DNA of 64,000 nt from Ureibacillus sp. FSL W7-1570 (GCF_038593265.1 NZ_CP151979.1:1998001-2062000); one strand, 5' to 3'. Positions 35,584 to 48,413 are shown, numbered from the stretch's first letter. A program made the numbers and translations. The notes: generated by a model not told the origin, from the letters alone.

Positions 35584-36333
35584 CTAAGAAAAAATTGTTT
35601 CTTGATGTTTTAATCGGTAACTTTCGTTGTTCATATGAATCACTTCAACTCGATGTAACAGACGGTCAAGTATTGCAGTCATCATCCCTGGATTATCTAC
35701 GAGTTCTATCCATTGTTCTGGGCTTCGATTGGATGTTAAAATTAACGAACTTCGTTCATATAATTGATGAATAAGCTGGAAGAACAATGTGCCTTCTCGT
35801 TGATCCATTGCCATATACATGACATCATCAATTATCACAAGATCTGATGCACGCAGTCTCTTTAACTGAGTTTTTGACTTATTGACATATTCTTCTGTTT
35901 TTAATAGCTGAATTAATTCCCCCATGGTCACAAAATACACTTGAAAGCCTTTTTGAATCGCTTCAATTCCAAGGCCAACGGATAATAAAGTTTTTCCCGC
36001 TCCAGGTGGTCCAAGTAATATTAAGTTGTATGCTTGTTCTAACCATTGAAATTCACGTAATTGCCTTAATTGCCGCTCTGTAATGGCTGTTTGCTCATCT
36101 ATATTAAACATACTTAAAGGTTTATAGAACGGGAAACGAGCCCAATTCATTCGTCTTTCAATACTTTTCTCCTCACGTCTTTTTAGTTCATACGTAGTTA
36201 TCTGTTCTAAGAACTCTAAATATGTCCAAGATGATTGCTCTGCTTTCCGAAGGAGCTCTGGGAGCTCCTCCGCTGTTTCGGATAATCTCAATTGTTTAAA
36301 GGCTTGTTGAATTTCTGGAACACTTTTATTCAT
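35584..36333 (-). CDS. istB: IS21-family helper ATPase IstB
   Basis: This 249-residue AAA+ protein of the DnaC/IstB family oligomerises on target DNA and directs the IstA transposase. Walker A is GPPGAGKT (about residues 107-114). Walker B is DLVIIDDVMYM, and the sensor region LILTSNRSPEQW is in place. The start overlaps the istA stop by 8 bases, the usual translational coupling. No frameshift or stop interrupts it, so the element could be mobile. It lies antisense to nothing else and belongs entirely to the transposon. Confidence 0.95.
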   Translation of the reverse strand: MNKSVPEIQQAFKQLRLSETAEELPELLRKAEQSSWTYLEFLEQITTYELKRREEKSIERRMNWARFPFYKPLSMFNIDEQTAITERQLRQLREFQWLEQAYNLILLGPPGAGKTLLSVGLGIEAIQKGFQVYFVTMGELIQLLKTEEYVNKSKTQLKRLRASDLVIIDDVMYMAMDQREGTLFFQLIHQLYERSSLILTSNRSPEQWIELVDNPGMMTAILDRLLHRVEVIHMNNESYRLKHQETIFS

Positions 36334-37870
36334 TTGTTTTTCCTCCCATTCTTTGAATGTATGTATTGAAATCCCTTGTTTCTACAGCTATCGAAGAAAC
36401 AAGTTTAGTAGAATTGACCTGTATTTCAAGAATGGGATTAGATTCTTGTAGCTTTAAGTAATTTACGACATCTTGAAAAGCATTTGCACTATACAGTTTT
36501 TCACGGATACATTTCTCTAACGCCATTGGAATCCAATGAGGATCATTTTCGGCAACCCTTTGTAAAATGAGTAATTGATCACGGCGATAGCGCTTATATC
36601 TCTGGCAGATTTCATCAATATATTGTCTCGATGCTTCTCCAGTAGGAAATAAATGAAGCACTCTTTGTTTAAGCATATCAAGCGATTCTGTATGATCTCG
36701 TGCATGATTCGTATTTTTAATTAGCTTTCCTTTTTCTAAACTTATCGTGTGCTTGGCAAGTATTTCGCCAGTTGTAGGTTCTATGATGATTAATTTTTCA
36801 TTATTGATTTGCAGATTCACTGTAGGGCATTTCGTATATGTGCCGATAGGTACTGAATAGCGATTCGATTTGTAACGAATCGTGTTGTCCTTATTCACAT
36901 TCCTTGTTATAATTTCAATAGGGTTGCTTTCTGTTAAAGAAAGCGGTGAGGAGATCTTTCGTAAGTGTTTCTTTTCCAGTTGATACACTTCGTAAGGTCT
37001 CTTTTTTATTGTTTGATGCACTTTATAGTTCCCAGTACGTTCTAGCCAATTCCAGGCTTTTTCATTCCAATCTCCGATTGTTGAGAAGATACGATGTGCT
37101 GCGAAATTATACTTGATATATTTCACAACGTTCTCAATTTTTCCTTTCGATTGGGGATCTGCTTTTCGACATAGGTAAATCTGAAATTTACGTTCGTTCA
37201 CATATGCCTGAAATTTCTTTGTTAAGATAAGATCTCCAGCATTTTCGCTTACCGCAATAAGATTGTCTTGATCATAAACAATTTCTTCAGTCATTCCCCC
37301 AAAATATCTAAAGGCATTTTCGTGACAACGAATGGTGTCTTTCGTTGTAAAGGGGCGGTCTTGCCATTCCATATACTTTTGTCGAGAGTGAGATAATACA
37401 AAGGCAATAAAATAAAGTTTGATGTCCTTATTATCTATTGTTTTCTGAATGGTTTGTCCCCAGTCTACTTGCATTTGTTTTCCTGGTGGTAATTCATCAA
37501 CAGCTTCATGTTCTCGGGGTCCATCCGTTTTTTCAATTTGATAAATTTCTCTCATCTCTTTGACATACCGACGAACTGTACTTTCTCCAACTTGTAAGTC
37601 AGGAAACTTTTCTTGAAGCCAGTCCAAAATTTGTGCTCCACTCATGCTTGGATTTTCTTGTAACCATGTCACAATCCAATCCCGATAGGGATCTAACTTT
37701 TTCTTTCGCTCAATCGTGCCAAACTCCTCCACCGCTTCTTCAAATGTCATATTTAAATACTTATAAACTGTATTACGTGAGATTTTCAATTTCCTTGCGA
37801 TTTGTGAAATTCGCAATCTTTTAGTACGTAATTGATGGATTTCAATATATAACACAAGCTTCTCCTCCAC
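36326..37870 (-). CDS. istA: IS21-family transposase IstA
   Basis: This 514-residue transposase has an N-terminal helix-turn-helix (RISQIARKLKISRNTVYKYL). An rve-type DDE core follows, with VDWGQ, YDQDN and KGKIENVVKYIK supplying the catalytic residues. A C-terminal beta-barrel DNA-contact region comes after (RYKSNRYSVP). GTG 37870 after GGAGGTTGTACTA is the preferred start. The frame is intact, and with istB it makes a complete IS21 module. Some plus-strand host sequence lies within about 110 bases beyond the start, up to the element end at 37982. Confidence 0.95.
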   Translation of the reverse strand: MEEKLVLYIEIHQLRTKRLRISQIARKLKISRNTVYKYLNMTFEEAVEEFGTIERKKKLDPYRDWIVTWLQENPSMSGAQILDWLQEKFPDLQVGESTVRRYVKEMREIYQIEKTDGPREHEAVDELPPGKQMQVDWGQTIQKTIDNKDIKLYFIAFVLSHSRQKYMEWQDRPFTTKDTIRCHENAFRYFGGMTEEIVYDQDNLIAVSENAGDLILTKKFQAYVNERKFQIYLCRKADPQSKGKIENVVKYIKYNFAAHRIFSTIGDWNEKAWNWLERTGNYKVHQTIKKRPYEVYQLEKKHLRKISSPLSLTESNPIEIITRNVNKDNTIRYKSNRYSVPIGTYTKCPTVNLQINNEKLIIIEPTTGEILAKHTISLEKGKLIKNTNHARDHTESLDMLKQRVLHLFPTGEASRQYIDEICQRYKRYRRDQLLILQRVAENDPHWIPMALEKCIREKLYSANAFQDVVNYLKLQESNPILEIQVNSTKLVSSIAVETRDFNTYIQRMGGKTNE

Positions 37871-37982
37871 TAGTACAACCTCCAATAAACTTAATAAACT
37901 AGTTTATTAGAAGTGTATTTGATAGTGAAAAAGTGTTCAATCCAAATGAGCGAAATCTGTTGATTTTATTTTATCGTTTACA

Positions 37983-38190
37983 TAAATTTGTCGAAAAAGT
38001 CGTCAAGTTCAATTTGGAGGCTCTTTTTAACAAAGTTTAAGCTAAATAGAATAGTATTTTTAAAATTTAACTTCTTTTCTTTTCGTGTAAAATACGTTTC
38101 TTTTGTCCGAGATTCAAGCATAAACATCACATCATTCAGCAACTTTCGAGTAATCTCAATTGCCCCTAAAAAAGTACTTTTTGTTTTCAA
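37983..38190 (-). pseudogene. IS4-family transposase, N-terminal part (interrupted gene)
   Basis: These are the first 70 or so codons of the transposase, from a TTG at about 38190 following GGATGGTGG. The frame runs to DDFFDKF at the TAAAT duplication, where IS21 begins. Reading into IS21 hits a stop within two codons. It joins in frame to 35522-34459 once IS21 and one TAAAT are removed. Confidence 0.85.
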
Positions 38191-38343
38191 AAAAACCACC
38201 ATCCTCGTTTTATTAACCAAAAATTGGATTCTAAAACGATTTTGGTGGACTTTTTAAAATTACAAGAGGCTTATTACCTAATTTTATAAAAGTTAAATTA
38301 AATATTATTTTCCATTAAATGTAACGTTAAGTTGATGACATTG

Positions 38344-38462
38344 GGCTCGAGCCGGGCCCGCGGAAAGCGTCCCCGGAACGGAAATCAATTTTCTTCAATT
38401 ATCAAAAAAACACCATTTTCTCCCGGGAGAAAATGGTGTTTTTTATCTTTTGTCCCAGCCTC
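38344..38462 (+). repeat. TIR repeat element, copy 2, right part
   Basis: This is the remaining part of the interrupted repeat, starting with the duplicated GGCTCGAGCC and ending TGTCCCAGCCTC. It includes the palindromic terminator at 38409-38440. The last bases overlap the tsaD stop codon and supply its final residues. Confidence 0.9.
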
Positions 38463-39501
38463 CTTGATTCGGTTGGCGAAGATTGTCGTCTTGAATCCAA
38501 CTTTTTAATTCTTTTCCGGGCAAACCGTTCATTGACAGGTCTCCCCTTACGCCGGCTTCATACATGTATGCTGCACAGGCGCCAATCATCGCCGCATTAT
38601 CAGTGCATAAAGAGAGTGGCGGAGCCGTAAATGGTATCCCTTCTTGATCGAGCGCTTTTTGCAAACTTTCTCTTAGTCCGCGGTTCGCCGAAACACCACC
38701 GGCCACAATCACTTGTTTGACACCCAGCTCTTTTGCCGCTTTCACCGTTTTGGTTGTCAACACTTCGACCACACTATCTTGGAAGCCTTTTGCAATCTCT
38801 TCCGGAATGATTTCTTGTCCCCTCTGCTCCAAATTATGCTTATAATTGATGACTGCCGATTTTAAACCACTGAAACTGAAATCATACGTATCCTCCAACC
38901 ATGCCCGTGGAAAATCGACGCCCTTTTCCGCTTCGTGAGCCATCCGGTCGATATGCGGTCCTCCCGGATAAGGCAAGTTCAACACCCGTGCCACCTTGTC
39001 ATAGGCTTCACCTGCCGCATCATCACGGGTTTCTCCGATGACTTCAAAAGAACCGTGCCCTTTCATATAGACGAGCTCCGTATGCCCCCCAGACACTACA
39101 AGCGCCAGCAGAGGAAATTGCAACGGTTCCACCAGCGCACTTGCATATATATGCCCGGCAATATGATGCACACCAATGATCGGCAAACCGTGGGCAAAGG
39201 CAAAAGCTTTCGCGGCATTGATTCCTATGAGCAATGCGCCGACAAGACCCGGTCCCTCTGTCACCGCAACGGCATCCAAATCAGACGGAACCACATTCGC
39301 CTTTTCCAAAGCTTCTTCAATTACAATCGTGATTTGTTCAACATGGTGACGGGACGCAATCTCCGGTACGACCCCACCGAATCTTTTTTGACTTTCGATT
39401 TGTGAAGCGACTACGCTTGAGAGGATTTCATTCCCGTTGCGTATGACGCTTGCAGCCGTTTCATCACAGCTTGTTTCAATTGCTAAAATCAAGTTTTCCA
39501 T
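38443..39501 (-). CDS. tsaD: tRNA N6-threonylcarbamoyladenosine transferase TsaD
   Basis: This 352-residue ASKHA-fold protein transfers the threonylcarbamoyl group to A37 of ANN-decoding tRNAs with TsaB and TsaE. The N terminus reads [14 protein letters not shown]. The metal ligands His113 and His117 are in [10 protein letters not shown], followed by VSGGHTELV and PGGPHID. The last residues (QGGWDKR) and the stop codon are encoded by the end of the repeat element (38443-38462), so the native C terminus has been replaced. The stop of rimI abuts the tsaD ATG, and rimI, tsaB and tsaE lie upstream in one operon. Confidence 0.97.
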   Translation of the reverse strand: MENLILAIETSCDETAASVIRNGNEILSSVVASQIESQKRFGGVVPEIASRHHVEQITIVIEEALEKANVVPSDLDAVAVTEGPGLVGALLIGINAAKAFAFAHGLPIIGVHHIAGHIYASALVEPLQFPLLALVVSGGHTELVYMKGHGSFEVIGETRDDAAGEAYDKVARVLNLPYPGGPHIDRMAHEAEKGVDFPRAWLEDTYDFSFSGLKSAVINYKHNLEQRGQEIIPEEIAKGFQDSVVEVLTTKTVKAAKELGVKQVIVAGGVSANRGLRESLQKALDQEGIPFTAPPLSLCTDNAAMIGACAAYMYEAGVRGDLSMNGLPGKELKSWIQDDNLRQPNQGGWDKR

Positions 39502-39945
39502 TTATAATTTCACCCACATTACTAAAGCATCTTCATGGTTATCTGTATAGTATCCTTTTCGAATTCCGCCATCCTGGAATCCAAGTTTCCGATATAAATT
39601 TTGGGCAACTTCATTGGATACCCGTACTTCCAAACTCATCATTTCCGCATTATGTTCTTTCGCCACCCGCATCGCTTCTCTCATCAGCCCTTCACCAATA
39701 CCTTGACCTCTTGCTTTTTCGGTCACTGCCACATTGGTGATTTGGGCCGAATCAATGACAATCCACATGCCGCAATAGCCGACAATCGTTCCCGCATCAT
39801 CTTCTGCGACAATATAATAAGCATAAGGATTGACTCGCATTTCATAATGGAAGGAATCCAACGACCAGGGAATCGGAAACGATTCGACTTCGATTGCATG
39901 CACGGCCTCCACATCTTGCGGAGTCATTTTCCGATATCGAATCAT
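39502..39945 (-). CDS. rimI: Ribosomal protein S18-alanine N-acetyltransferase RimI
   Basis: This 147-residue GNAT enzyme acetylates the N-terminal alanine of ribosomal protein S18. The acetyl-CoA loop EKARGQGIGEGLM and the following SLEVRVSNEVAQNLYRKLGF match the RimI family. ATG 39945 follows AAGGGGCAG and overlaps the tsaB stop by 4 bases (ATGA). tsaD starts immediately after its stop. The set tsaE-tsaB-rimI-tsaD is the B. subtilis ydiB-ydiC-ydiD-gcp order. Confidence 0.92.
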   Translation of the reverse strand: MIRYRKMTPQDVEAVHAIEVESFPIPWSLDSFHYEMRVNPYAYYIVAEDDAGTIVGYCGMWIVIDSAQITNVAVTEKARGQGIGEGLMREAMRVAKEHNAEMMSLEVRVSNEVAQNLYRKLGFQDGGIRKGYYTDNHEDALVMWVKL

Positions 39946-40649
39946 CGTGACTGCCCCTTCTTTTGTTCCTTTATCCAATTTGCCTCTGCTTCGGCTAAAC
40001 GGTGATATTGGGGAACAAAGGAATGGATCGCTTCTAATGGCGGTATCGGTTCTTTTTCAGCAAGTTCAATTAATTTTGATGCTCTCGGCAAATGGAGAGA
40101 AGGGGGTGCGAATTCAGCCAGTTCCCCTAACACGGCTTGGATGTCTTCCTTAAATTTTGTTGCATCCAAGCCAACAAACATAATCGGTCCATCATCTCTT
40201 TTTAACTGCTGCAACAGTTCCTCCAACGAACCGTGATGTTCCGGGATGATCGTGTTCAAATCCATACCGCAGTATGCTGCTGCATATACATTTTTTCTTC
40301 TTGCATCAAACAGCGCACAAATAGTGCCATTATACAATTCTGCATTGCTTGCAAGCACTTTTAAACTGGATACGCCAACTAAAGGTTTCTTTAAAGTCCA
40401 TGCCAATGTTTTAGCAATGGTAACCCCTATCCGCAATCCGGTATACGAACCCGGTCCTTCCGAAACGGCGATGGCATCGACATCAGCCGGTTGTAAATTG
40501 GCTTTCCGAAAAACTTCTTCAATCGCTGGCATACAAGTGACAGAATGTGTCATATTCGAATTTTGCACAATTTCCGCCAACACTTGTCCATCCTTTGCAA
40601 TGGCGACGGAAAGTGGTTTATTTGAAGTTTCTATCCCTAACCAAATCAT
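39942..40649 (-). CDS. tsaB: tRNA threonylcarbamoyladenosine biosynthesis protein TsaB
   Basis: This 235-residue ASKHA-fold paralogue of TsaD lacks catalysis of its own and forms the TsaD-TsaB core. It opens with WLGIETSNKPLSVAIAKDG and contains SEGPGSYTGLRIGVTIAKTLAW, the family signature. It overlaps tsaE and rimI by 4 bases on either side, so the operon is tightly coupled. The protein has the usual Gram-positive length. Confidence 0.95.
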   Translation of the reverse strand: MIWLGIETSNKPLSVAIAKDGQVLAEIVQNSNMTHSVTCMPAIEEVFRKANLQPADVDAIAVSEGPGSYTGLRIGVTIAKTLAWTLKKPLVGVSSLKVLASNAELYNGTICALFDARRKNVYAAAYCGMDLNTIIPEHHGSLEELLQQLKRDDGPIMFVGLDATKFKEDIQAVLGELAEFAPPSLHLPRASKLIELAEKEPIPPLEAIHSFVPQYHRLAEAEANWIKEQKKGQSR

Positions 40650-41101
40650 TGAAATAACTCCTCACATAACCGTTCATACCGATTTCCAATCGGTCTAAAT
40701 ATAAACTTTCTTTTATTTTCATCCAATCGTTGAATTTCAATTTCCAATCGTTCTTCCGGCAAATGATCTTCTATTAAATGCGCCCATTCCACAACTGTAA
40801 CCGCATCACCATAGAATATTTCTTCCCAGCCCAAATCTTCATCGCTGTTTTCCAACCGATAGACATCCAGGTGATTAAGCGGCAATCTTCCTTCATATTG
40901 TTTCATGATTGTAAATGTCGGACTGTTTACCGTTCTTGAAATGCCAAGCCCTTTTGCCAATGCTTGAACAAATGTGGTTTTTCCAGCCCCTAAATCTCCT
41001 TCGAAAGTAATATTATCTCCAGGCTCAAGTAAATTGGCCAGACGAATGGCTAATTGATTTGTTTCTTCTAATGAATGGACTTCCTTTTCATACATTTCCA
41101 T
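40646..41101 (-). CDS. tsaE: tRNA threonylcarbamoyladenosine biosynthesis ATPase TsaE
   Basis: This 151-residue P-loop protein activates the TsaB-TsaD complex by ATP hydrolysis. Walker A is EGDLGAGKTTF (about residues 35-45). NSPTFTIMKQYEG and HLDVYRLEN follow, as in the family. ATG 41101 is used because AGAGG lies 7 bases upstream; an ATG two codons later is also possible. It is the first gene of the tsaE-tsaB-rimI-tsaD operon. Confidence 0.94.
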   Translation of the reverse strand: MEMYEKEVHSLEETNQLAIRLANLLEPGDNITFEGDLGAGKTTFVQALAKGLGISRTVNSPTFTIMKQYEGRLPLNHLDVYRLENSDEDLGWEEIFYGDAVTVVEWAHLIEDHLPEERLEIEIQRLDENKRKFIFRPIGNRYERLCEELFQ

Positions 41102-41177
41102 CACATATCCTCTCACTTCACATCAACAATAGTTTATCTAAAAGGACTTCGATTCATCAACGAAAAGCAAAATAAAA

Positions 41178-41248
41178 ACATCTCTCTATATAGTAACTCA
41201 TTCATTTCCTTTCTAGAAATAAATTGTTTTCAATTTATAGAGAGATGT
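41178..41248 (-). terminator. Terminator of the 28-codon peptide gene
   Basis: A perfect 13-bp stem ACATCTCTCTATA/TATAGAGAGATGT has a 45-base loop and is followed by TTTTTATTTTGC on the minus strand, 16 bases after the small gene. Confidence 0.6.
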
Positions 41249-41263
41249 ATTTCCATATCCGGT

Positions 41264-41350
41264 TTATAGAAAAAATTTGAAGAGAAAATGAATCATGCTC
41301 GCCACAATAATGAAAATTATTACAATGGCGTTTCTTTTTAACCGTCGCAT
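41264..41350 (-). CDS. Putative 28-residue membrane peptide
   Basis: This short frame lies on the minus strand between the rRNA tail and tsaE. The ribosome site GAGGTG lies 5 bases before ATG 41350. The peptide begins MRRLKRN, a positively charged start, followed by a single hydrophobic helix (AIVIIFIIVASMIHFLFKFFL). That is the topology of a membrane-inserted miniprotein. A terminator follows. It cannot be assigned to a known family from memory. The combination of ribosome site, topology and terminator makes it more than a chance frame, but expression is unproven. Confidence 0.5.
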   Translation of the reverse strand: MRRLKRNAIVIIFIIVASMIHFLFKFFL

Positions 41351-41579
41351 ATTTTCACCTCAAAAAGGGTTGTTATTATATATTTATTCTTTTCACCCTT
41401 TTCTGACATTAGATGGGGGGAGAGGGGAGGATTTTGAATATCTTACAGACTTTCAGTCCTCTGAACACTAATATTGCTATAACTTAAATTCTGCTTCTTC
41501 AAAAAATGAAAATGAATAAGACTTCCTGTCTTTGATAATGGTTACAAAGCATAAATATTTAAATGTTCAATTTTTTAAT

Positions 41580-41644
41580 GCGACGTCCTACTCTCGCAGG
41601 GACCCCCCAACTACCATCGGCGCGAACTCCGAAGCACGTTGACC
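41580..41644 (-). pseudogene. 5S rRNA fragment A (chimeric)
   Basis: On the minus strand this holds the 3' half of 5S rRNA (CGCCGATGGTAGTTGGGGG... to GAGAGTAGGACGTCGC). It is fused at its 5' side to a non-5S block, GGTCAACGTGCTTCGGAGTT. Fragment B at 41820 has the same fusion point. Confidence 0.75.
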
Positions 41645-41819
41645 TTCCACTTTCGTCAAGTTTAGTGGTTGGTGTTTTATGGGACTGGAACACTCGTCTT
41701 TCTTTGTTTTCTTGTATCCTCTAAATATTAATATTAAATTAAATCGAATATTGTCTCCTTTTCTAGAAATGAACAGACTTTCTGTCTTATTTGTGTGGAA
41801 TTTCAATGAAAAAACATTG

Positions 41820-41884
41820 ACGACGTCCTACTCTCGCAGAGGGCCCCCAACTACCATCGGCGCGAACTCCGAAGCACGTTGACC
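41820..41884 (-). pseudogene. 5S rRNA fragment B (chimeric)
   Basis: This is a near-identical copy of fragment A, 240 bases away, with the same 5S 3' half joined to the same foreign block. Its 14-base GCCCCCAACTACCA (41843-41856) also recurs inverted at 42060-42073. Confidence 0.75.
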
Positions 41885-42085
41885 GGCGAATCTCTGCGTC
41901 AGTTTCGGCGGTCCGGTGCTCACGTACCCGACGCTTGCGCTCCGGTTCCTCACTTCCTTGATCTTCTTGGTCCCCGTGCTTCTCGTCTGCTTCTAATCGG
42001 TTTGCCGCTTCACTTTTTGGTTCCTGCTTCTGTATCGCGCCGAGCTGACCTCCGGTCTTTGGTAGTTGGGGGCTTATTTTGGGCA
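41885..42085. other. GC-rich non-coding interval of the rRNA tail
   Basis: About 200 bases of GC-rich sequence sit between 5S fragment B and the rRNA terminator. It ends with an inverted piece of 5S (TGGTAGTTGGGGGC, 42060-42073), able to pair with fragment B. A minus-strand open frame crosses it, but it reads through 5S sequence and is not believable as a gene. Confidence 0.5.
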
Positions 42086-42091
42086 ATAAAA

Positions 42092-42113
42092 AAACACCAC
42101 TTTCGTGGTGTTT
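42092..42113 (-). terminator. Terminator of the rRNA operon
   Basis: AAACACCAC/GTGGTGTTT has a 4-base loop and is followed by a T run on the minus strand, 8 bases after the 5S gene. Confidence 0.9.
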
Positions 42114-42121
42114 CTGCTTGC

Positions 42122-42234
42122 GAAGCGACGTCCTACTCTCGCAGGGGGAAGCCCCCAACTACCATCGGCGCTAAAGAGCTTAACTTCCGTGTTCGGTATG
42201 GGAACGGGTGTGACCTCTTTGCCATCGTCACTTC
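42122..42234 (-). rRNA. rrf: 5S ribosomal RNA
   Basis: This is a full-length 5S, about 113 bases. The 5' GAAGTGACG pairs with the 3' CGTCGCTTC as helix I. The conserved CCGAACACGGAAGTTAAGC and GCGCCGATGGTAGT are in place. The ends are set by helix I pairing. It is the last gene of the operon before the terminator. Confidence 0.95.
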
Positions 42235-42297
42235 ACCATATTTAGTTGAGAGGTTGTTCTCTCAAAACTGGATAACGGCATTGAAAGCTTTCTTTTG

Positions 42298-45221
<2,924 letters not shown>

Positions 45222-45406
45222 TTACGGCTTACGATTTGCTTGCGCCTCGTAACCCTTGATGGTTTGCTTTTCTATCAGAAAAGCGTAAGAACTTTACAGT
45301 AAATTTCTTGCTTTCAATGTCGTTTATCCAGTTTTCAAAGAACAAAACTCTTGATTGAAGGCATGAACCTTCAAAACTGAACCCAAAACGTTAATGTTTT
45401 CCGTTT

Positions 45407-46969
<1,563 letters not shown>

Positions 46970-47089
46970 AGAAAATTTGATTAGCTCAAACTTTTGTCCG
47001 TATCCAATCCGTCAACAAGGGTCAACGAATTGGAAAATTTATAACATTAACGTTTCGGTGTTCAGTTTTCAAGGTTCATAAGACAAAAA

Positions 47090-47163
47090 TGGAGCGGGTG
47101 ATGGGAATCGAACCCACGACATCAGCTTGGAAGGCTGAGGTTTTACCATTAAACTACACCCGC
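47090..47163 (-). tRNA. trnG: tRNA-Gly (anticodon UCC)
   Basis: Cloverleaf with a GCGGGTG acceptor, anticodon loop CTTCCAA, T-arm GGGTTCGATTCCC and encoded CCA. It is the last tRNA before 16S. Confidence 0.95.
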
Positions 47164-47199
47164 ATATTATTATTTGATTTGAAATAACGCGCATTCAAT

Positions 47200-47285
<86 letters not shown>

Positions 47286-47349
47286 ATTTATCGGTGGCTT
47301 TATTAATTATACATATCCATTTGGATTTGTCAATTATTTTTTAAAAAAA

Positions 47350-47421
47350 TGAGCCATGAAGGACTCGAACCTTCGACCCTCTGATTAAAAGTCAGATGCT
47401 CTACCACTGAGCTAATGGCTC
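47350..47421 (-). tRNA. trnK: tRNA-Lys (anticodon UUU)
   Basis: Acceptor GAGCCAT, anticodon loop CTTTTAA, T-arm AGGTTCGAGTCCT. CCA is not encoded. Confidence 0.95.
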
Positions 47422-47430
47422 ATATTTAGT

Positions 47431-47505
47431 TGGCTGGGGTACCAGGATTCGAACCTGGGCATGACGGAATCAAAATCCGTTGCCTTACCACTTGGCTATA
47501 CCCCA
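47431..47505 (-). tRNA. trnQ: tRNA-Gln (anticodon UUG)
   Basis: Acceptor TGGGGTA, anticodon loop TTTTGAT, T-arm AGGTTCGAATCCT, encoded CCA. Confidence 0.95.
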
Positions 47506-47516
47506 ATAACTTGTAA

Positions 47517-47592
47517 TGGCGGTCCCGACCGGGATCGAACCGGCGATCTCCTGCGTGACAGGCAGGCATGTTAACCGCTACACCACGAGACC
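47517..47592 (-). tRNA. trnD: tRNA-Asp (anticodon GUC)
   Basis: Acceptor GGTCTCG, anticodon loop CTGTCAC, T-arm CGGTTCGATCCCG, encoded CCA. Confidence 0.95.
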
Positions 47593-47604
47593 GTAAAAAC
47601 AAGA

Positions 47605-47676
47605 TGACCCCTACGGGATTCGAACCCGTGTTACCGCCGTGAAAGGGCGGTGTCTTAACCACTTGACCAAGGGGCC
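47605..47676 (-). tRNA. trnE: tRNA-Glu (anticodon UUC)
   Basis: Acceptor GGCCCCT, anticodon loop CTTTCAC, T-arm GGGTTCGAATCCC. CCA is not encoded. Confidence 0.95.
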
Positions 47677-47677
47677 A

Positions 47678-47752
47678 TGGCTCCGAAGGTAGGATTCGAA
47701 CCTACGACCAATCGGTTAACAGCCGATTGCTCTACCACTGAGCTACTTCGGA
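47678..47752 (-). tRNA. trnN: tRNA-Asn (anticodon GUU)
   Basis: Acceptor TCCGAAG, anticodon loop CTGTTAA, T-arm AGGTTCGAATCCT, encoded CCA. It is the first tRNA after the operon promoter and lies one base from tRNA-Glu. Confidence 0.95.
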
Positions 47753-47793
47753 ATAATGATTTTATTTATCGGTTTTCCCTGCCGACTTTTATT

Positions 47794-47822
47794 ATTATAA
47801 TGACTGTCTATATAAAAGTCAA
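47794..47822 (-). promoter_or_regulatory. Strong promoter of the tRNA-rRNA operon
   Basis: TTGACT (47817-47822) and a perfect TATAAT (47794-47799) are spaced by 17 bases on the minus strand, 42 bases before tRNA-Asn. No comparably good promoter is seen between tRNA-Gly and 16S, so this one probably drives the whole block. Confidence 0.85.
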
Positions 47823-47945
47823 CAACTTTTTTCATTTATTCATTCGGAAAAATCTTTGATATTCCCCATATTTTCTAAGCATTATTATAAAGTATATCTT
47901 GCGACAACGCTAATTAATTTACCACGAAAAATTAATGTTGTAAAG

Positions 47946-48413
47946 TTAATTCTTCTTAAATTCGCTCACTTTTTTTAATGGCCCTCGGCAAATGCCGCAA
48001 CGATATTTTCTGACATCCATTCTTCGCTTTCGTATGTATTGTTGATGGCAAGTTGCACATTCGTACAGATGCACCGTTTTGTGTTTCCGATAGCTTTCTT
48101 CAATTCTGGAACAATATCTCGGTGCCCCGACTTTTGCCATTAAATTTCGGAAGTCTTTATCCCGGTGTTTATACCCTTTTCCTTGAATATGAAGATGATA
48201 ATGGCAAAGTTCATGAAGTATGATGCCCCTCAATTCTTCCATGCCAAAGAGTTCATATGATTTTCTGTTCAATTCAATATTATGGCTTTTCAGCAAATAC
48301 CGGCCGCCAGTCGTTTTCAATCGGGGATTAAAATATGCTTTATGTAAAAAACGGCGCCCAAAGTATTCCAAAGACATTTGTTCCACTAATAGTTGAAGTT
48401 CCTGATCCGTCAT
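47946..48413 (-). CDS. SprT-like metallopeptidase-fold protein (YdcK-like) with zinc ribbon
   Basis: This 155-residue protein has the zincin motif HELCHYH (about residues 67-73) after [13 protein letters not shown]. The C-terminal zinc ribbon (CATC...CGIC, about 118-145) is absent from the shorter B. subtilis YdcK. SprT-like proteins are related to the DNA-protein crosslink protease Spartan; the bacterial function is not established. ATG 48413 follows GGTGA and starts the conserved part. It lies between tex and the tRNA cluster, as ydcK does in B. subtilis. Confidence 0.85.
   Translation of the reverse strand: MTDQELQLLVEQMSLEYFGRRFLHKAYFNPRLKTTGGRYLLKSHNIELNRKSYELFGMEELRGIILHELCHYHLHIQGKGYKHRDKDFRNLMAKVGAPRYCSRIEESYRKHKTVHLYECATCHQQYIRKRRMDVRKYRCGICRGPLKKVSEFKKN

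Larger units (their letters stand above)
35528..37982 (-). mobile_element. IS21-family insertion sequence
   Basis: This 2455-base element has ends TGTAAACG and CGTTTACA. It is flanked by a 5-bp duplication TAAAT (35523-35527 and 37983-37987). Subterminal repeats GCTCATTT.GGAT.GAACACTTTTT lie near both ends, as usual for IS21. It carries istA and istB, both apparently intact, inside the IS4-family transposase gene. Confidence 0.95.
34241..38343 (-). mobile_element. IS4-family insertion sequence, itself interrupted by an IS21-family element
   Basis: The ends are CAATGTCA and TGACATTG. Read inward, both match CAATGTCANNAACTTA. The flanks are an exact 10-bp duplication, GGCTCGAGCC at 34231-34240 and 38344-38353, typical of IS231-like IS4 elements. 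Removing the inner IS21 (2455 bases) and one 5-bp duplication leaves about 1643 bases with one transposase gene, a normal size for this group. Confidence 0.92.

Noticed and set aside
41787-42158. 123-codon minus-strand frame rich in charged residues
   Set aside because: It runs through 5S rRNA, the rRNA terminator and a 5S fragment, so it is not a gene.
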